Below are positions 53,643 through 63,820 of a DNA stretch of 64,000 nucleotides, one piece after another (position 1 is the stretch's first letter; each line of letters starts with the position of its first letter). A program made the position numbers and the translations under genes. The stretch covers positions 2,542,001-2,606,000 of the forward strand of contig NZ_CP141606.1 of NCBI RefSeq assembly GCF_035593345.1, given 5' to 3'. The notes under the pieces are model-generated. The model saw only the letters and a program-made list of their open reading frames with translations. It made no database searches and had not been told where the DNA came from. Source of the stretch: Lelliottia sp. JS-SCA-14. Its GTDB lineage: Bacteria; Pseudomonadota; Gammaproteobacteria; Enterobacterales; Enterobacteriaceae.

Positions 53643-55259
53643 TTAATGTTTCTCGATATACATCGTCCGGCTGTAAGCCACATCTTCTGCGTTATTTATC
53701 GGATACCCTTTTACCCACGGCTTAATCAGGCGACCGTTGGTATATTGATAAATTGGCGCGATAGGCGCTTTTTCCGCAAGGATCTTCTCCGCGGCGTTGT
53801 AATCGGCATTACGCGCTTTTGCCGTGGTTTCCAGCGACGCCTGATTAATAATCTTGTCGTATGCCGGATCGTCGAAGCGCGAGATATTACCGCTGTGCGT
53901 CGAGGTCAGCAGGGACAGGAAGGTTGACGGCTCGTTGTAATCTCCCACCCACGACGCGCGGATCACATCGAAATTGCCGGTGTTACGGCTGTCGATGTAA
54001 GTTTTCCACTCCTGGTTCTGCAGCTTCACGTCCACGCCGAGATTTTTCTTCCACATCGACGCCACCGCAATGGCGATTTTCTGGTGGTTTTCTGAGGTGT
54101 TATACAGCAGGGTCAGTTTCAGCGGACGCTGCGGCCCGTAGCCCGCGGCCTGCAACAGCATCTTCGCCTGCGCGTTCAGTTCCGCCTGCGGCATCTGCTC
54201 GAACGGCGAGGTTTCTGGCGTAAAGCCTGCCGTCACATCCGGGGTAAAATGCCACGCCGGTTTTTCGCCGGTACCCAGCACTTTCTCGGCCATAATCCGG
54301 CGGTCGATGGTCATGCTCAGCGCCAGACGCACGCGCTGGTCAGCCGTTGGCCCTTTCTGGGTGTTAAACGCGTAGTAATAAGTGCCCAGCTGTGGCGGCG
54401 TGTACACCTGGCCCGGAATATCTTTGAGCAGTTTCTGATAGAGATTTTTGGGGAAGGATTCGGTGATATCAATATCCCCCGCCAGATAGCGCTTGGTGGC
54501 CGATGATTCCTGGTTAATCGGAATAAAGGTCACTTTTTTCAGCACGGTTTTGGCGTTATCCCAGTACGATGTATTCGGCTCAACGACCAGCTTTTCATTC
54601 ACCACGCGATCGGTCAGCACGTAAGCCCCGTTGCCGACCAGCGCGCCGGGACGGGTCCACTCTTTCCCACTCTCCACGTTGGCTTTTTGCACCGGATAGA
54701 AGGCGAAACTGGCCGTCAGATTGGCAAACCACGGCAGGGGTTTATCGAGCTGCACGCGCAGGGTTTTAGCATCTACCGCCGTAATGCCAAGCTGGTTAGG
54801 CTGCGCCTTGCCGTCGATAATGCTCTGAGCGTTGGTGATCCCCGCCAGTGCCGCAAACCACGCAAATGGCGAGGTGGTTTTAGGATCGACCAGACGCTGC
54901 CAGCTGTAGACAAAATCTTGCGCCGTCACCGGCGTACCGTCGGACCACTTCGCGTTATCACGCAGAGTAAACGTCCAGGTGCGGTTGTCATTGCTCTGCC
55001 ATTTAGTGGCGACACCGGGGATCAGCTCGCCCTTTTCGTTCTGATTCACCAGGCCTTCGAACAGATCGCGGATCACCTGAATTTCCGGTAATCCCACGGC
55101 TTTCGCCGGGTCGAGCGAGGCGGGTTCGTCTTTAATATGGCGGACCAGCTCCTGTTTTGGCGCAAGTTGAGTTCCCTGAGGAATGTCGGCCGCGTATGAA
55201 ACCGATGTGAGTCCGCACAGCCACAGCGCAGTACAGAGCAGCGAAACAGGATGCTTCAT
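53643..55259 (-). CDS. mppA: MppA, murein tripeptide-binding protein
   Basis: Periplasmic SBP of the OppA group, 538 residues from MKHPVSLLCTALW with AAGGGGAT upstream; an in-frame opening 69 bp upstream lacks a signal peptide. Signal peptide about 1-23 (SVSYAA). Core blocks DEPASLDPAKAVGLPEIQVIRDLFEGL, TWTFTLRDNAKWSDGTPVTAQDFVYSWQRLVDP and ASWVGDYNEPSTFLSL are those of OppA/MppA. It delivers L-Ala-gamma-D-Glu-meso-Dap to the Opp permease for recycling. Adjacent to mpaA and ycjG, which process that peptide. Confidence 0.94.
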   Translation of the reverse strand: MKHPVSLLCTALWLCGLTSVSYAADIPQGTQLAPKQELVRHIKDEPASLDPAKAVGLPEIQVIRDLFEGLVNQNEKGELIPGVATKWQSNDNRTWTFTLRDNAKWSDGTPVTAQDFVYSWQRLVDPKTTSPFAWFAALAGITNAQSIIDGKAQPNQLGITAVDAKTLRVQLDKPLPWFANLTASFAFYPVQKANVESGKEWTRPGALVGNGAYVLTDRVVNEKLVVEPNTSYWDNAKTVLKKVTFIPINQESSATKRYLAGDIDITESFPKNLYQKLLKDIPGQVYTPPQLGTYYYAFNTQKGPTADQRVRLALSMTIDRRIMAEKVLGTGEKPAWHFTPDVTAGFTPETSPFEQMPQAELNAQAKMLLQAAGYGPQRPLKLTLLYNTSENHQKIAIAVASMWKKNLGVDVKLQNQEWKTYIDSRNTGNFDVIRASWVGDYNEPSTFLSLLTSTHSGNISRFDDPAYDKIINQASLETTAKARNADYNAAEKILAEKAPIAPIYQYTNGRLIKPWVKGYPINNAEDVAYSRTMYIEKH

Positions 55260-55442
55260 GAGATCCCCTTTAAAATGGTGGGTAACAAGCAGATGCGTAA
55301 TTATTTGTTTCGAAACAGAGAAATGCAAATACCTTCGCGCGGAAAGTTGAGATCGGGCCAGTTTCTCGCGACGTTGAAACTATTTGATTAACCGCGTGTT
55401 TTACACAACACTGCTGTAAAGAACTCGCTATCAGGATTTCGT

Positions 55443-56156
55443 ATGTCACTTAACCGCCCAAGAACGGAACGTGGCGCTTTCCCGCCCGGAACGGAACACT
55501 ACGGTCGCTCATTTTTAGGCGCTCCGCTGATCTGGTTTCCTGCCCCGCAGGCCGACCGCCACAGCGGGCTGATCATCGCCGGTACGCACGGGGATGAGAA
55601 CTCCTCTATCGTCACCCTCTCCTGCGCCCTGCGCACCCTCGCCCCTGATCTGCGCCGTCATCATGTGGTGTTAACCGTCAACCCGGACGGCTGTCAGCTT
55701 GGGCTGCGCGCCAACGCGCGCGGTGTCGATCTCAACCGTAACTTCCCGGCGGCCAACTGGCGCGCGGGAGAAACTGTCTATCGCTGGAACAGCGCGGCGG
55801 ACGAGCGGGATGTGGTGTTACTCACCGGCGAAAAACCGGGCTCAGAGCCTGAAACGCAGGGGTTGTGTCAGCTGATCCATCATCTGCAACCAGCGTGGGT
55901 TGTGTCATTCCACGATCCGCTGGCCTGCATCGAGGATCCGCGCCACACGGAATTAGGCGAGTGGCTGGCGGACGCTTTCGCCCTGCCGCTGGTCACCAGC
56001 GTAGGATATGAAACACCGGGCTCCTTTGGCAGCTGGTGTGCGGACCTCGGCCTGCACTGCATCACCGCCGAGTTCCCGCCCGTTTCATCGGATGAAGCGA
56101 GCGAGAAATACCTGAAAGCGATGACCGGGCTGCTGCGCTGGCACTCTCAGAGGTGA
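55443..56156 (+). CDS. mpaA: MpaA, murein peptide amidase A
   Basis: Cytoplasmic zinc carboxypeptidase of family M14, 237 residues. Zinc ligands H49 and E52 in GTHGDEN and a later His in VSFHDPLACIED; NPDGCQLGLRANARGVDLNRNFPAANW and the catalytic Glu in ITAEFPPVS are visible. It cuts the gamma-D-Glu-Dap bond in murein tripeptide, releasing L-Ala-D-Glu for YcjG. Convergent with ycjG, overlapping by 10 bp. Confidence 0.95.
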   Translation: MSLNRPRTERGAFPPGTEHYGRSFLGAPLIWFPAPQADRHSGLIIAGTHGDENSSIVTLSCALRTLAPDLRRHHVVLTVNPDGCQLGLRANARGVDLNRNFPAANWRAGETVYRWNSAADERDVVLLTGEKPGSEPETQGLCQLIHHLQPAWVVSFHDPLACIEDPRHTELGEWLADAFALPLVTSVGYETPGSFGSWCADLGLHCITAEFPPVSSDEASEKYLKAMTGLLRWHSQR

Positions 56157-57112
56157 AGCGTACCGGTGGTAAAATTCAGCGCGGGTGAGACGTCAACGGC
56201 GAGCCAGGTTGGCCCGTCAAGATCGGCGAAACTCACCTGCTCTGTCAGCGGTAATGCGGCGCTGATGGCGCGGGAGGTGCAGAGCATGCACCCGAGCATC
56301 AGGGCAAAACCTTCTGCACGCGCCTGCTTCGCCAGCGCCAGCGCTTCCGTCAGTCCGCCGGTCTTATCGAGCTTAATGTTCACCATCTCATAGCGCCCTT
56401 TCAGGCCCGCGAGACTCTCGCGCGTATGGCAGCTTTCGTCGGCGCAGATAGGCAGCGGGTGGATGAAGTTTTCCAGCGCGGCATCTTCCGCCGACGGCAG
56501 CGGTTGTTCGAGCATCGCCACGCCCAAATCCGCCAGCAGCTGACAGCGCGCCGCCAGCCCTTCACTCCGCCAGGATTCGTTGGCGTCGACAATCAGCGTC
56601 GCATCAGGCACCGCGCTGCGGATCGCCACCATCCGCTCGCTAATCAGATGATCGTCGAGTTTGACTTTCAACAGCCGCGCACCGGACTCATACAGCGCTC
56701 TGGCGCTGGCGGCCATTTGCGACGGCTCGCCGATGACCACGGTTTGCGCCGTGACGATAGTCTCAGGCAGCGCCACGCCGAGGGACTCAGAGATGGTGTG
56801 ATTCTGGCGATGCGCCTCCAGCGACCACAGCGCACAGTCGACGGCATTGCGCGCCGCGCCCGCCGGTAACGCCTGCTGCAGCGCCTCGCGAGTCATGCCC
56901 TTTTCCAGCTCAGGAACGATGGTCATGATTTGCGCCATCACCGAGGCCAGACTTTCGCCGTAGCGCGGATACGGCGTGCATTCGCCCGCGCCTTTTATCC
57001 CGTCCTCTTCAATTTCTACCACCACCACGCAGGCTTCGCTGCGGCTGCCGCGAGAGATCACAAACGGCGTATGCAACGGCCATGCTTCTTCATAGACCTT
57101 GACGGTTCTCAT
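56147..57112 (-). CDS. ycjG: YcjG, L-Ala-D/L-Glu epimerase
   Basis: Enolase-superfamily epimerase, 321 residues, converting L-Ala-D-Glu to L-Ala-L-Glu so the recycled peptide can be hydrolysed. ATG with AGGAG six bases upstream is preferred over a GTG one codon earlier. Catalytic and metal residues in KVKLDDH, IVDANESW, MLEQPLP, CADESCH and NIKLDKTGG. Divergent from tpx. Confidence 0.95.
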   Translation of the reverse strand: MRTVKVYEEAWPLHTPFVISRGSRSEACVVVVEIEEDGIKGAGECTPYPRYGESLASVMAQIMTIVPELEKGMTREALQQALPAGAARNAVDCALWSLEAHRQNHTISESLGVALPETIVTAQTVVIGEPSQMAASARALYESGARLLKVKLDDHLISERMVAIRSAVPDATLIVDANESWRSEGLAARCQLLADLGVAMLEQPLPSAEDAALENFIHPLPICADESCHTRESLAGLKGRYEMVNIKLDKTGGLTEALALAKQARAEGFALMLGCMLCTSRAISAALPLTEQVSFADLDGPTWLAVDVSPALNFTTGTLHL

Positions 57113-57207
57113 CACTCGCTCCTGTAGGGCAAAATAGGTTTGCCGTGTTATCCGCTGTTGTCATACACTAACCACGACGTTAACTATATGTAAACAGGAA
57201 GATATCT

Positions 57208-57714
57208 ATGTCACAACTCGTTCATTTCCAGGGCAACCCGGTTTCTGTTGCAGGTTCCATTCCGCAGGCAGGCAGCAAGGCGCAGGCTTTTACCCTCGTG
57301 GCAAAAGATCTGTCTGACGTAACGCTGGCTCAGTTCGCCGGTAAACGCAAAGTCCTGAACATTTTCCCGAGCATCGACACCGGCGTTTGCGCCGCGTCCG
57401 TGCGTAAATTCAACCAGCTGGCGACCGAAGTGGACAACACCGTGGTGCTGTGCATTTCTGCTGACCTGCCGTTCGCCCAGTCCCGCTTCTGCGGTGCAGA
57501 AGGCCTGAGCAACGTTATCACGCTTTCTACCCTGCGTAGCCCAGATTTCCTGGAAAACTACGGTGTCGGTATCGCCGAAGGCCCACTGAAAGGCCTGGCC
57601 GCGCGTGCGGTTCTGGTGATCGATGAAAACGACGCTGTGATCTTCAGCGAGCTGGTGAATGAAATCACCAACGAGCCAGATTACACCGCCGCGCTGGACG
57701 TGCTGAAAGCGTAA
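57208..57714 (+). CDS. tpx: Tpx, thiol peroxidase
   Basis: Thioredoxin-dependent atypical 2-Cys peroxiredoxin, 168 residues (E. coli 168), periplasm- or cytoplasm-associated. Peroxidatic C61 in [12 protein letters not shown] and resolving C95 in SRFCGAEG, plus C82. Reduces alkyl hydroperoxides. CAGGAAG precedes the ATG. Followed by a REP unit and a terminator. Confidence 0.97.
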   Translation: MSQLVHFQGNPVSVAGSIPQAGSKAQAFTLVAKDLSDVTLAQFAGKRKVLNIFPSIDTGVCAASVRKFNQLATEVDNTVVLCISADLPFAQSRFCGAEGLSNVITLSTLRSPDFLENYGVGIAEGPLKGLAARAVLVIDENDAVIFSELVNEITNEPDYTAALDVLKA

Positions 57715-57731
57715 TTGCATTGGTTTTGTAG

Positions 57732-57757
57732 GCCGGGTAAGCGCAGCGCCACCCGGC
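57732..57757. repeat. REP palindrome after tpx
   Basis: GCCGGGT/ACCCGGC arms around AAGCGCAGCGCC, preceded by GTAG, 17 bp after tpx. Confidence 0.8.
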
Positions 57758-57760
57758 GAT

Positions 57761-57790
57761 GAAAGCTCCGCAATGCGGAGCTTTCTTTTT
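57761..57790 (+). terminator. Rho-independent terminator of tpx
   Basis: AAAGCTCCGC-AAT-GCGGAGCTTT 10-bp stem followed by CTTTTT; a second transcript-end signal right after the REP. Confidence 0.9.
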
Positions 57791-57818
57791 ACCAGCCTCA
57801 GAGCAAACAGGAACAAAA

Positions 57819-58178
57819 ATGATCTCTTTTGAAAAAAGCATTCCCATTTTTCGCATGTTTGACGAACGAAAAGCGCGAGAATTTTATCTGGATTTTCTCG
57901 GGTTCAGCGTCGAATTTGAACACCGCTTTGAAGCTGACCTGCCCCTGTATATGGGCATCAGCCGCAACGGTCTGCAAATACATCTTTCTGAACACCATGG
58001 CGACGCTTGTCCAGGCGCGACCCTCTTCGTTCCAATGAGCAATATTGAATTATTAAGGGATGAACTGAAGCAGAAGCATTACGGCTACGGGCGGCCTGAG
58101 ATCGTTCAGCAGGACTGGGGGAAAATACTGGAAGTGTGCGATCCGTTTGGGAACAGGATTCGGTTTTGCGAGGCGTAA
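57819..58178 (+). CDS. VOC-superfamily (glyoxalase/bleomycin-resistance-like) protein
   Basis: 119 residues with CAGGAA upstream. Single VOC domain: FRMFDERKAREFYLDFLGF, FEADLPLYMGISRNGLQIHLSEHHGD and EVCDPFGNRIRF. Size and ends match the Shble-like bleomycin-binding fold that dimerises; true drug resistance is not implied. Between tpx and ymjA/tyrR, a position not occupied in E. coli K-12. Confidence 0.88.
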   Translation: MISFEKSIPIFRMFDERKAREFYLDFLGFSVEFEHRFEADLPLYMGISRNGLQIHLSEHHGDACPGATLFVPMSNIELLRDELKQKHYGYGRPEIVQQDWGKILEVCDPFGNRIRFCEA

Positions 58179-58282
58179 ATAAGATGCCCGCTGCTGATAT
58201 AGCGCGGACCCAATGCATTTCGGGTCGCGTATAAACAGTCAGCGGACATCGCACTCATTAGGGTTGGATCAGAATCACCCCA

Positions 58283-58519
58283 TCACCACGTATTCAAAAA
58301 CTCCGCGATCTCATCAATTCGCGTTTCATCGATACCGGCTTCTTTCGCCATCTCACTCTGCGCTTCTTCGCTGATCTCTTCGTTATTCATCAAACGGGTG
58401 ATGAGCGACTGGAAATAATAAGCCACCGCGTCGCGCTCTGCTTCGCTCACCGGCTTTGCGGATTCTTTCGAATATTCATCGGCGATGTCATAAAACTTTA
58501 AAGGGATTTCGTTGCTCAT
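58283..58519 (-). CDS. ymjA: YmjA, DUF2543 small protein
   Basis: 78 residues (E. coli YmjA 81), acidic and helical: [25 protein letters not shown] and [22 protein letters not shown]. Function unknown. In E. coli K-12 ymjA is near the puu genes, whereas here it follows tyrR by 12 bp on the same strand, so it is likely co-transcribed with it. Confidence 0.9.
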   Translation of the reverse strand: MSNEIPLKFYDIADEYSKESAKPVSEAERDAVAYYFQSLITRLMNNEEISEEAQSEMAKEAGIDETRIDEIAEFLNTW

Positions 58520-58530
58520 ACGTTTCTCTT

Positions 58531-60072
58531 TTATTCGTCAGTTTTTTTCTGGTTCAGACCGTACTCGCGCAATTTATTGGCGATGGCCGTGTGGGACACG
58601 CCGAGGCGTTTCGCCAGTTTTCGGGTGCTCGGGTAGTTACGATAAAGCTGGGTCAGGACTGAACGCTCGAAACGGCTTGTGATATCGTCCAGCGATCCTT
58701 CCATCGCCTCTTCGCCGACAGACACGGTTCCCGCATCGTAATCCGGCAGCAGAATGTCCTGTGAGCGTAGCTCGTAACCTTCCAGCTGGGTGAGCGCGCG
58801 GTAGACGGCGTTCTTCAGCTGGCGAATATTGCCCGGCCAGCCGTAGCGGGTCAGCATTGAGCCTAAATCTGCGGACAATTTCGGACGCGGCACGCCCTGC
58901 TCGTCGGCGAAGCGCGCCACGAACAGTTCGGTCAGCGGCATGATGTCCTGCGGACAGTCGCGCAGCGGCGGAATGTTGAGGGTCAGGACGTTCAGTCGGT
59001 AGTAAAGATCCTCGCGGAACACCCCCTTCTGCACCAGTTCGACGAGGTTTTTCTGCGTCGCGCATATGACGCGCACATCCACGTGCACTTCATGATCCTC
59101 CCCGACGCGGCGGAAAGTGCCGTCATTGAGGAAACGCAGCAGTTTGGCCTGCATCCGCGGCGACATCTCGCCGATCTCATCCAGTAATACCGAGCCGCCG
59201 TTGGCCTGCTCGAAGAAGCCTTTTTTGCCCTCCGGCGCGTGGCCGAACAGCTCGCTCTCCACAGCATCTTCCGGAATCGACGCACAGTTCAGGGCCAGGT
59301 AAGGTTTCGCCGCGCGCGGGCTGGCGGTGTGAACCGCATGGGCCAGTAAATCCTTGCCGGTTCCCGTTTCGCCGGTGATCAGCAGCGGTGCGGTAAGATT
59401 GGCGAGCTTCCGCGCCTGATCCACCACATGCTTCATTTTCGGGCTGACGGCGATAATCTGGCTGAACGCGCCGACATCCTGGTTAGACAGGTTCTGCAGC
59501 TGACGGCCCATGCGAATGGTGGAGCGCAGCATGATCACCGCGCCGGTCAGCACGCTGACATCGTTCTCGCCGCGCAGATGCACCGGGGTGATCTCCATCA
59601 GGAAGTTCTGGCCGCCGATCACCACATGTTCGCTCTGGGTGCCCTGCGGATTACTGTCGAGCCAGCGCTGGAAATTGAAACCGGCGATCAGCTGTGCCGC
59701 ATGATGGCTGCTCAGTTTTTCCTGACTCTGGCCAAAGAGCTGGCAGCTCGCCTGGTTGGTGCGCTCGACTTTGCCTTTCAGATCAAGAGATAAGAAGGGT
59801 TCAGGCATGGCTTCAAGCAGCGCGCTTAGCGCCAGATGCTCGCGCTCGGACGGCATCCACGGCACGGTGCGAACATCCGTAACGCCAGCGATACGGCGAA
59901 TTTCAGCCATCAGGCTGCTGAATGTATTGAATTCGATTTCGGCAAAATTGAGGTAGATTCGCCCGATAGGGTCGATGTCGATGCCGCGTAAATCAATGTC
60001 ACGCAAAACAAGAAGATCGAGTAATTCGCGGGTCAGGCCGATACGGTCCTGACAGAACACTTCCAGACGCAT
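58531..60072 (-). CDS. tyrR: TyrR, aromatic amino acid regulator
   Basis: 513 residues, as E. coli. ACT domain about 1-75, PAS about 80-190, AAA+ domain about 205-430 with Walker [11 protein letters not shown] and [20 protein letters not shown], and C-terminal [25 protein letters not shown]. It represses or activates aro/tyr genes in response to Tyr, Phe and Trp. As in E. coli the sigma-54 contact motif GAFTGA is absent; the loop reads [15 protein letters not shown], fitting its action on sigma-70 promoters. Confidence 0.97.
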   Translation of the reverse strand: MRLEVFCQDRIGLTRELLDLLVLRDIDLRGIDIDPIGRIYLNFAEIEFNTFSSLMAEIRRIAGVTDVRTVPWMPSEREHLALSALLEAMPEPFLSLDLKGKVERTNQASCQLFGQSQEKLSSHHAAQLIAGFNFQRWLDSNPQGTQSEHVVIGGQNFLMEITPVHLRGENDVSVLTGAVIMLRSTIRMGRQLQNLSNQDVGAFSQIIAVSPKMKHVVDQARKLANLTAPLLITGETGTGKDLLAHAVHTASPRAAKPYLALNCASIPEDAVESELFGHAPEGKKGFFEQANGGSVLLDEIGEMSPRMQAKLLRFLNDGTFRRVGEDHEVHVDVRVICATQKNLVELVQKGVFREDLYYRLNVLTLNIPPLRDCPQDIMPLTELFVARFADEQGVPRPKLSADLGSMLTRYGWPGNIRQLKNAVYRALTQLEGYELRSQDILLPDYDAGTVSVGEEAMEGSLDDITSRFERSVLTQLYRNYPSTRKLAKRLGVSHTAIANKLREYGLNQKKTDE

Positions 60073-60179
60073 GGATAATTCACTCTTTAAGCCAGTAACC
60101 TTAAAATGATATGTCAGATATCGTCTGGCTGGAAGCTCGCTGTCAACAAATATTGACAGCGAGGTGATTTCTTCAGCGT

Positions 60180-61229
60180 TTACTGCGGTTTTTTGCTCAA
60201 TGTCTCTTTCAGTTGCCCGATAAGCTCACGGCGGAAGTCCCCGAGGCGCGGTTTGTCGTCGTTAATCCACGGCAGGGGGCGGCACAACTCCATGGCTTTG
60301 ATCCCCAGACGCGCGGTCAACAGCCCGGCCCCGATCCCCTGCGCCGCGCGGGTAGACAATCGGGCGGCAAGATCCTGAGACATCCAGTCCATCCCCACTT
60401 CACGCACCAGTTCGCTGGCCCCGGCGAACGCCATGTTCAGCAGCACCAGGCGGAACAGGCGCAGTCGGCTGTAATAGCCCAGCTCGATACCATACAGCGT
60501 GGCGATTCGGTTGATGAGCCGCAGGTTACGCCACGCGATAAAAGCCATATCCACCAGCGCCAGCGGGCTGACGGCGATCATCAGCGTCGATTCCGCCGCC
60601 GAGCGGCTAATCTCCCGCCGCGCCTGGGAATCAAGCACCGGCTGCACGATATTGGCGTACAGCGTGACGATCTCGCGGTCGTTTTGCGTCTCGTGGATCG
60701 CCGCATACCAGCGCTGTAGCGCCGGATGCGACTGGTCGATACCGGCCTGACTGGCCAGTTTTTCACAGAAGGCGCGCCCTTTTCCGGTGGCATGGCTGTG
60801 CAACAGATCGCGGGCTTCGTCGCGCTCGTGGGCGCGCTGGCGCAGTCGCCACAGGCGACGCCACTCAGTGGCAATAGAGCCTACGCCCGCCCCGACGATC
60901 AGCGCCCCTGCCGCGCAGCCGCCGAGGGCGACCCAGTCCTGAGTTTGCCAGGCATTCATCGTCCACTGGACGCCCTGTCCGACCACGCTCACGCCAAACA
61001 GCGTCAGGCCGGCCATCACCATTTTGCGCCACAGGCTGCGTTTTGGCCGCAGCGCCGCCTCGACCACCGCTTCTGCCTGCCCTTCGTCCGCAAGCCGTTC
61101 ATCGGCGACGACAGGCGCAAATTTCTCGGCCTCCGGTCCGCTGAAGGCCTGAGCCGCTTTGAAAGCTTCGGCCCGCTCCTGCTCAAGCGTGCCGGTAAAA
61201 TCGATGCGTGGCTTTAAAGGTTCGGTCAT
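60180..61229 (-). CDS. ycjF: YcjF, DUF697 inner-membrane protein (UPF0283)
   Basis: 349 residues (E. coli 353). N-terminal cytoplasmic region, two helices about 68-122 ([20 protein letters not shown] and [20 protein letters not shown]), then a DUF697 domain with [33 protein letters not shown]. Overlaps ycjX by ATGA and is co-transcribed with it. Heat-shock induced in E. coli; role unknown, probably membrane partner of YcjX. Confidence 0.95.
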   Translation of the reverse strand: MTEPLKPRIDFTGTLEQERAEAFKAAQAFSGPEAEKFAPVVADERLADEGQAEAVVEAALRPKRSLWRKMVMAGLTLFGVSVVGQGVQWTMNAWQTQDWVALGGCAAGALIVGAGVGSIATEWRRLWRLRQRAHERDEARDLLHSHATGKGRAFCEKLASQAGIDQSHPALQRWYAAIHETQNDREIVTLYANIVQPVLDSQARREISRSAAESTLMIAVSPLALVDMAFIAWRNLRLINRIATLYGIELGYYSRLRLFRLVLLNMAFAGASELVREVGMDWMSQDLAARLSTRAAQGIGAGLLTARLGIKAMELCRPLPWINDDKPRLGDFRRELIGQLKETLSKKPQ

Positions 61230-62623
61230 CGCAGCTTATCTCCTATTAAAAACTCCAGCGCCGCGTCCAGGCGAATGTGCGGCAACGGCTGGTCGACGTT
61301 CATCGCCTGAGGGCGAAACGCCTCAAACTGAAAACCCTGATTTTGCCAGAACGCCTGCCCCGGCAGGCGAGCAGGCACTTCGCCGGGATAGACGGTCAGC
61401 GGCTCGCCGTCGCTGAGGCGGTTGCCGCGCAGGGCCGGGATTTTCTCGCCATTGACGTCGATCAGCCCGCTTTGCGTGGCCTGAACCGCCGCCAGCCCCA
61501 GGCAATCCATGCTGATCCCTTCGAACGCTGCATTTTGCCAGGCATCTTGCACCAGCTGTTGCAGCAGCGAGACCATGTTCGCATGCTGATCCACCGTCAC
61601 ATGATCCGCTTTGGTCGCCGCAAACAGCAGCTTGTCGATCACCGGCGAAAACAGGCGGCGGAACAGGGTTCGCTGCCCGTAGTGGAAACTTTGCATCAGT
61701 TGGGTGAGCGCCAGGCGCATATCGTTGAAGGCCTGCGGCCCGCTGTTGAGCGGCTGCAGGCAGTCCACCAGCACGATCTGACGGTCGAAGCGCAGGAAGT
61801 GATTTTTGTAGAACCCCTTCACCACTTTCTCGCAGTAGTAGTTGAAGCGATCGCGCAGCATCCCGACGTTACTGTGTTTGTCCGCCATCGCCAGTTTGGA
61901 TTCGCCCCAGCCATCGACATCCGGCCACGGGAAGAACTGCAGCGCAGGCGCGCCTGCCATTTCGCCCGGCAGCACAAACCGGCCAGGCTGTATAAAGTGC
62001 AGCCCCTGCTGTTTGCATTGATGAAGATAATCAGTCCAGGCCTGGGCAATCGCCGCCAGACGGTTTTCGTCCGCCGGTGCCAGCGGGTCCAGCCCCGCGC
62101 AGAGTTCACGCCATTTTGCCGACCACTCCGCGCGCTGGCCCTGCAACAGACCGGTCATTTGCCGCGACCAGCTCAGATAATCCTGGGCCAGCATCGGTAA
62201 ATCGAGCAGCCATTCGCCGGGATAATCGACGATTTCCAGATACAGCGTGGAGGTCTCTTTGAAATGGCGCAGCACAGATTCGTTCGAGCGAAAACGCAGG
62301 GCGAGGCGGATCTCGCTCACGCCGCGCGTCGGCGTCGGCCAGGCGGGCGGCGTGCCGTACAGCTGCGCCAGCCCTTCGTCATAGGTAAAACGCGGGATAC
62401 CAAAGTCGCGCTGGGGTACGCGTTTGACGCCGAGCAGGCGCTCTTCGCGCGCGGCGCTCAGCAGCGGCAGACGCGCCCCGGCGTGTAAATTGAGCAGCTG
62501 GTTAACCATCGCGGTGATAAACGCAGTTTTGCCGCTGCGGCTTAATCCCGTGACCGCCAGCCGTAAATGGCGGTCTACGCCACGGTTAACCAGTGAGTTG
62601 AATTCGTTTTTGAGTCGCTTCAT
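61226..62623 (-). CDS. ycjX: YcjX, DUF463 P-loop GTPase-like protein
   Basis: 465 residues from the second ATG (E. coli 465), with AGGA at proper spacing. P-loop GLSRSGKT (26-33), then [10 protein letters not shown] (Walker B/G3 with DxxG-like DYPG) and [11 protein letters not shown] (TKAD, a G4 motif). Predicted stress-induced GTPase associated with the membrane through YcjF. Belongs to the sigma-32 regulon in E. coli, and a matching promoter is seen upstream. Confidence 0.96.
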   Translation of the reverse strand: MKRLKNEFNSLVNRGVDRHLRLAVTGLSRSGKTAFITAMVNQLLNLHAGARLPLLSAAREERLLGVKRVPQRDFGIPRFTYDEGLAQLYGTPPAWPTPTRGVSEIRLALRFRSNESVLRHFKETSTLYLEIVDYPGEWLLDLPMLAQDYLSWSRQMTGLLQGQRAEWSAKWRELCAGLDPLAPADENRLAAIAQAWTDYLHQCKQQGLHFIQPGRFVLPGEMAGAPALQFFPWPDVDGWGESKLAMADKHSNVGMLRDRFNYYCEKVVKGFYKNHFLRFDRQIVLVDCLQPLNSGPQAFNDMRLALTQLMQSFHYGQRTLFRRLFSPVIDKLLFAATKADHVTVDQHANMVSLLQQLVQDAWQNAAFEGISMDCLGLAAVQATQSGLIDVNGEKIPALRGNRLSDGEPLTVYPGEVPARLPGQAFWQNQGFQFEAFRPQAMNVDQPLPHIRLDAALEFLIGDKLR

Positions 62624-62674
62624 CGCCATCCTGTTTTGCCCCGAAGACCGCTGATATCAGCTTCAGAATACAAT

Positions 62675-62701
62675 AAATTGGGGCAGATCGTTGATTTTCA
62701 A
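62675..62701 (-). promoter_or_regulatory. Sigma-32-like promoter of ycjX-ycjF
   Basis: On the minus strand TTGAAA, 12 bases, CCCCAATTT, which is close to the heat-shock consensus CTTGAAA and CCCCAT-T. About 50 bp upstream of the ycjX ATG. E. coli ycjXF is a known heat-shock operon. Confidence 0.65.
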
Positions 62702-62776
62702 TTCATTGTCACTGTCATTCCCGTTTTTTCTCCCGTAATATAAACCCACTACCGCTATCATGGAGTTGTAAGGTGT

Positions 62777-63787
62777 ATGTCACCCACCATTTATGATATT
62801 GCACGCGTTGCAGGCGTATCAAAATCAACCGTGTCCAGGGTTCTTAACAAGCAAACAAATATCTCCCCGGAAGCGCTTGAGAAAGTGCAAAAAGCGATTG
62901 ATGAATTAAATTATCAACCCAACAAACTTGCCCGAGCCCTGACCTCTTCGGGCTTTGACGCGATCATGGTTATTTCCACGCGTTCAGCAAAAACCACAGC
63001 CGGTAATCCTTTCTTCTCCGACGTTCTGCACACCATTACCGAAAAAGCCGAAGAGGAAGGTTTTGACGTTATTTTGCAGACCTCGAAAAGCAGCGAAGAT
63101 GATTTGCAGAAATGCGAAAGTAAAATTAAGCAAAAAATGGTCAAGGGAATTATCATGCTCAGTTCACCGGCTGATGAATCCTTTTTCCCCCGTCTCGACA
63201 GCTACGGTATTCCGGTGGTGGTAATTGGTAAAGTCGAAGGGGATTTCCAGAATATCTACTCTGTCGATACGGATAATTTCCACGGCAGCCAGATATTAAC
63301 CGAGACCTTTATTCAGAATGGTCATCGTAAAATTGCCTGCCTGCACGCCCCGCTCGATTATCACGTTTCCATCGATCGCCTGGCGGGCTATAAATCGAGC
63401 CTCGAAAAACACCAGATTGCATTCAACGAAGACTGGGTGGTCGACGGCGGTTATACCCACGAGAGCGCCCTTGAGGCCGCCTGCCAATTACTCTCTTCCG
63501 GGCAGCCGCCGCGCGCCGTGTTTGCGACCGACAGCATGAAATTGCTCGCCCTGTATCGCGCTGCGGACGAGCTCAACCTGATGATCCCGGAACAGCTGGC
63601 GGTCGCCGGATACACCGACCCTTTGCTGTCGCTGATTTTAACGCCGGAGCCGGGTGGTTTTGAGATCCCGACCCGACAGCTCGGCGAGCAGAGCTGCGAG
63701 GTGCTGTTTAACCGCATCGCCGGGAAAGCAGCGCCGCGTCAGGTGATTGTCGATACTCATCTGACCAAAACACGCTCTCTGCGCTGA
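62777..63787 (+). CDS. ycjW: YcjW, LacI-family regulator
   Basis: 336 residues. N-terminal Lac[24 protein letters not shown] (5-24) and hinge [13 protein letters not shown], then a periplasmic-binding-like effector domain with [18 protein letters not shown] and [13 protein letters not shown] dimer surface (here IYSVDTDNF). In E. coli YcjW controls the ycjM-W/ompG sugar (kojibiose-related) cluster. ompG follows convergently here, but ycjMNOPQRSTUV lie outside or are missing. AAGG precedes the ATG. Confidence 0.94.
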   Translation: MSPTIYDIARVAGVSKSTVSRVLNKQTNISPEALEKVQKAIDELNYQPNKLARALTSSGFDAIMVISTRSAKTTAGNPFFSDVLHTITEKAEEEGFDVILQTSKSSEDDLQKCESKIKQKMVKGIIMLSSPADESFFPRLDSYGIPVVVIGKVEGDFQNIYSVDTDNFHGSQILTETFIQNGHRKIACLHAPLDYHVSIDRLAGYKSSLEKHQIAFNEDWVVDGGYTHESALEAACQLLSSGQPPRAVFATDSMKLLALYRAADELNLMIPEQLAVAGYTDPLLSLILTPEPGGFEIPTRQLGEQSCEVLFNRIAGKAAPRQVIVDTHLTKTRSLR

Positions 63788-63789
63788 AA

Positions 63790-63811
63790 CCAGGGGCGTT
63801 TCAGCCCCTGG
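63790..63811. terminator. Stem-loop between convergent ycjW and ompG
   Basis: CCAGGGGC and GCCCCTGG form a perfect 8-bp stem with a six-base loop between two convergent stops. No T-run. Confidence 0.5.
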
Positions 63812-63820
63812 CATCCAGCC

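Noticed and set aside
57819..58178. Bleomycin resistance determinant
   Set aside because: The fold is shared by many VOC proteins; nothing shows drug binding.
61277..62200. 307-codon plus-strand open frame opposite ycjX
   Set aside because: Antisense shadow; ycjX has complete motifs and the expected length.
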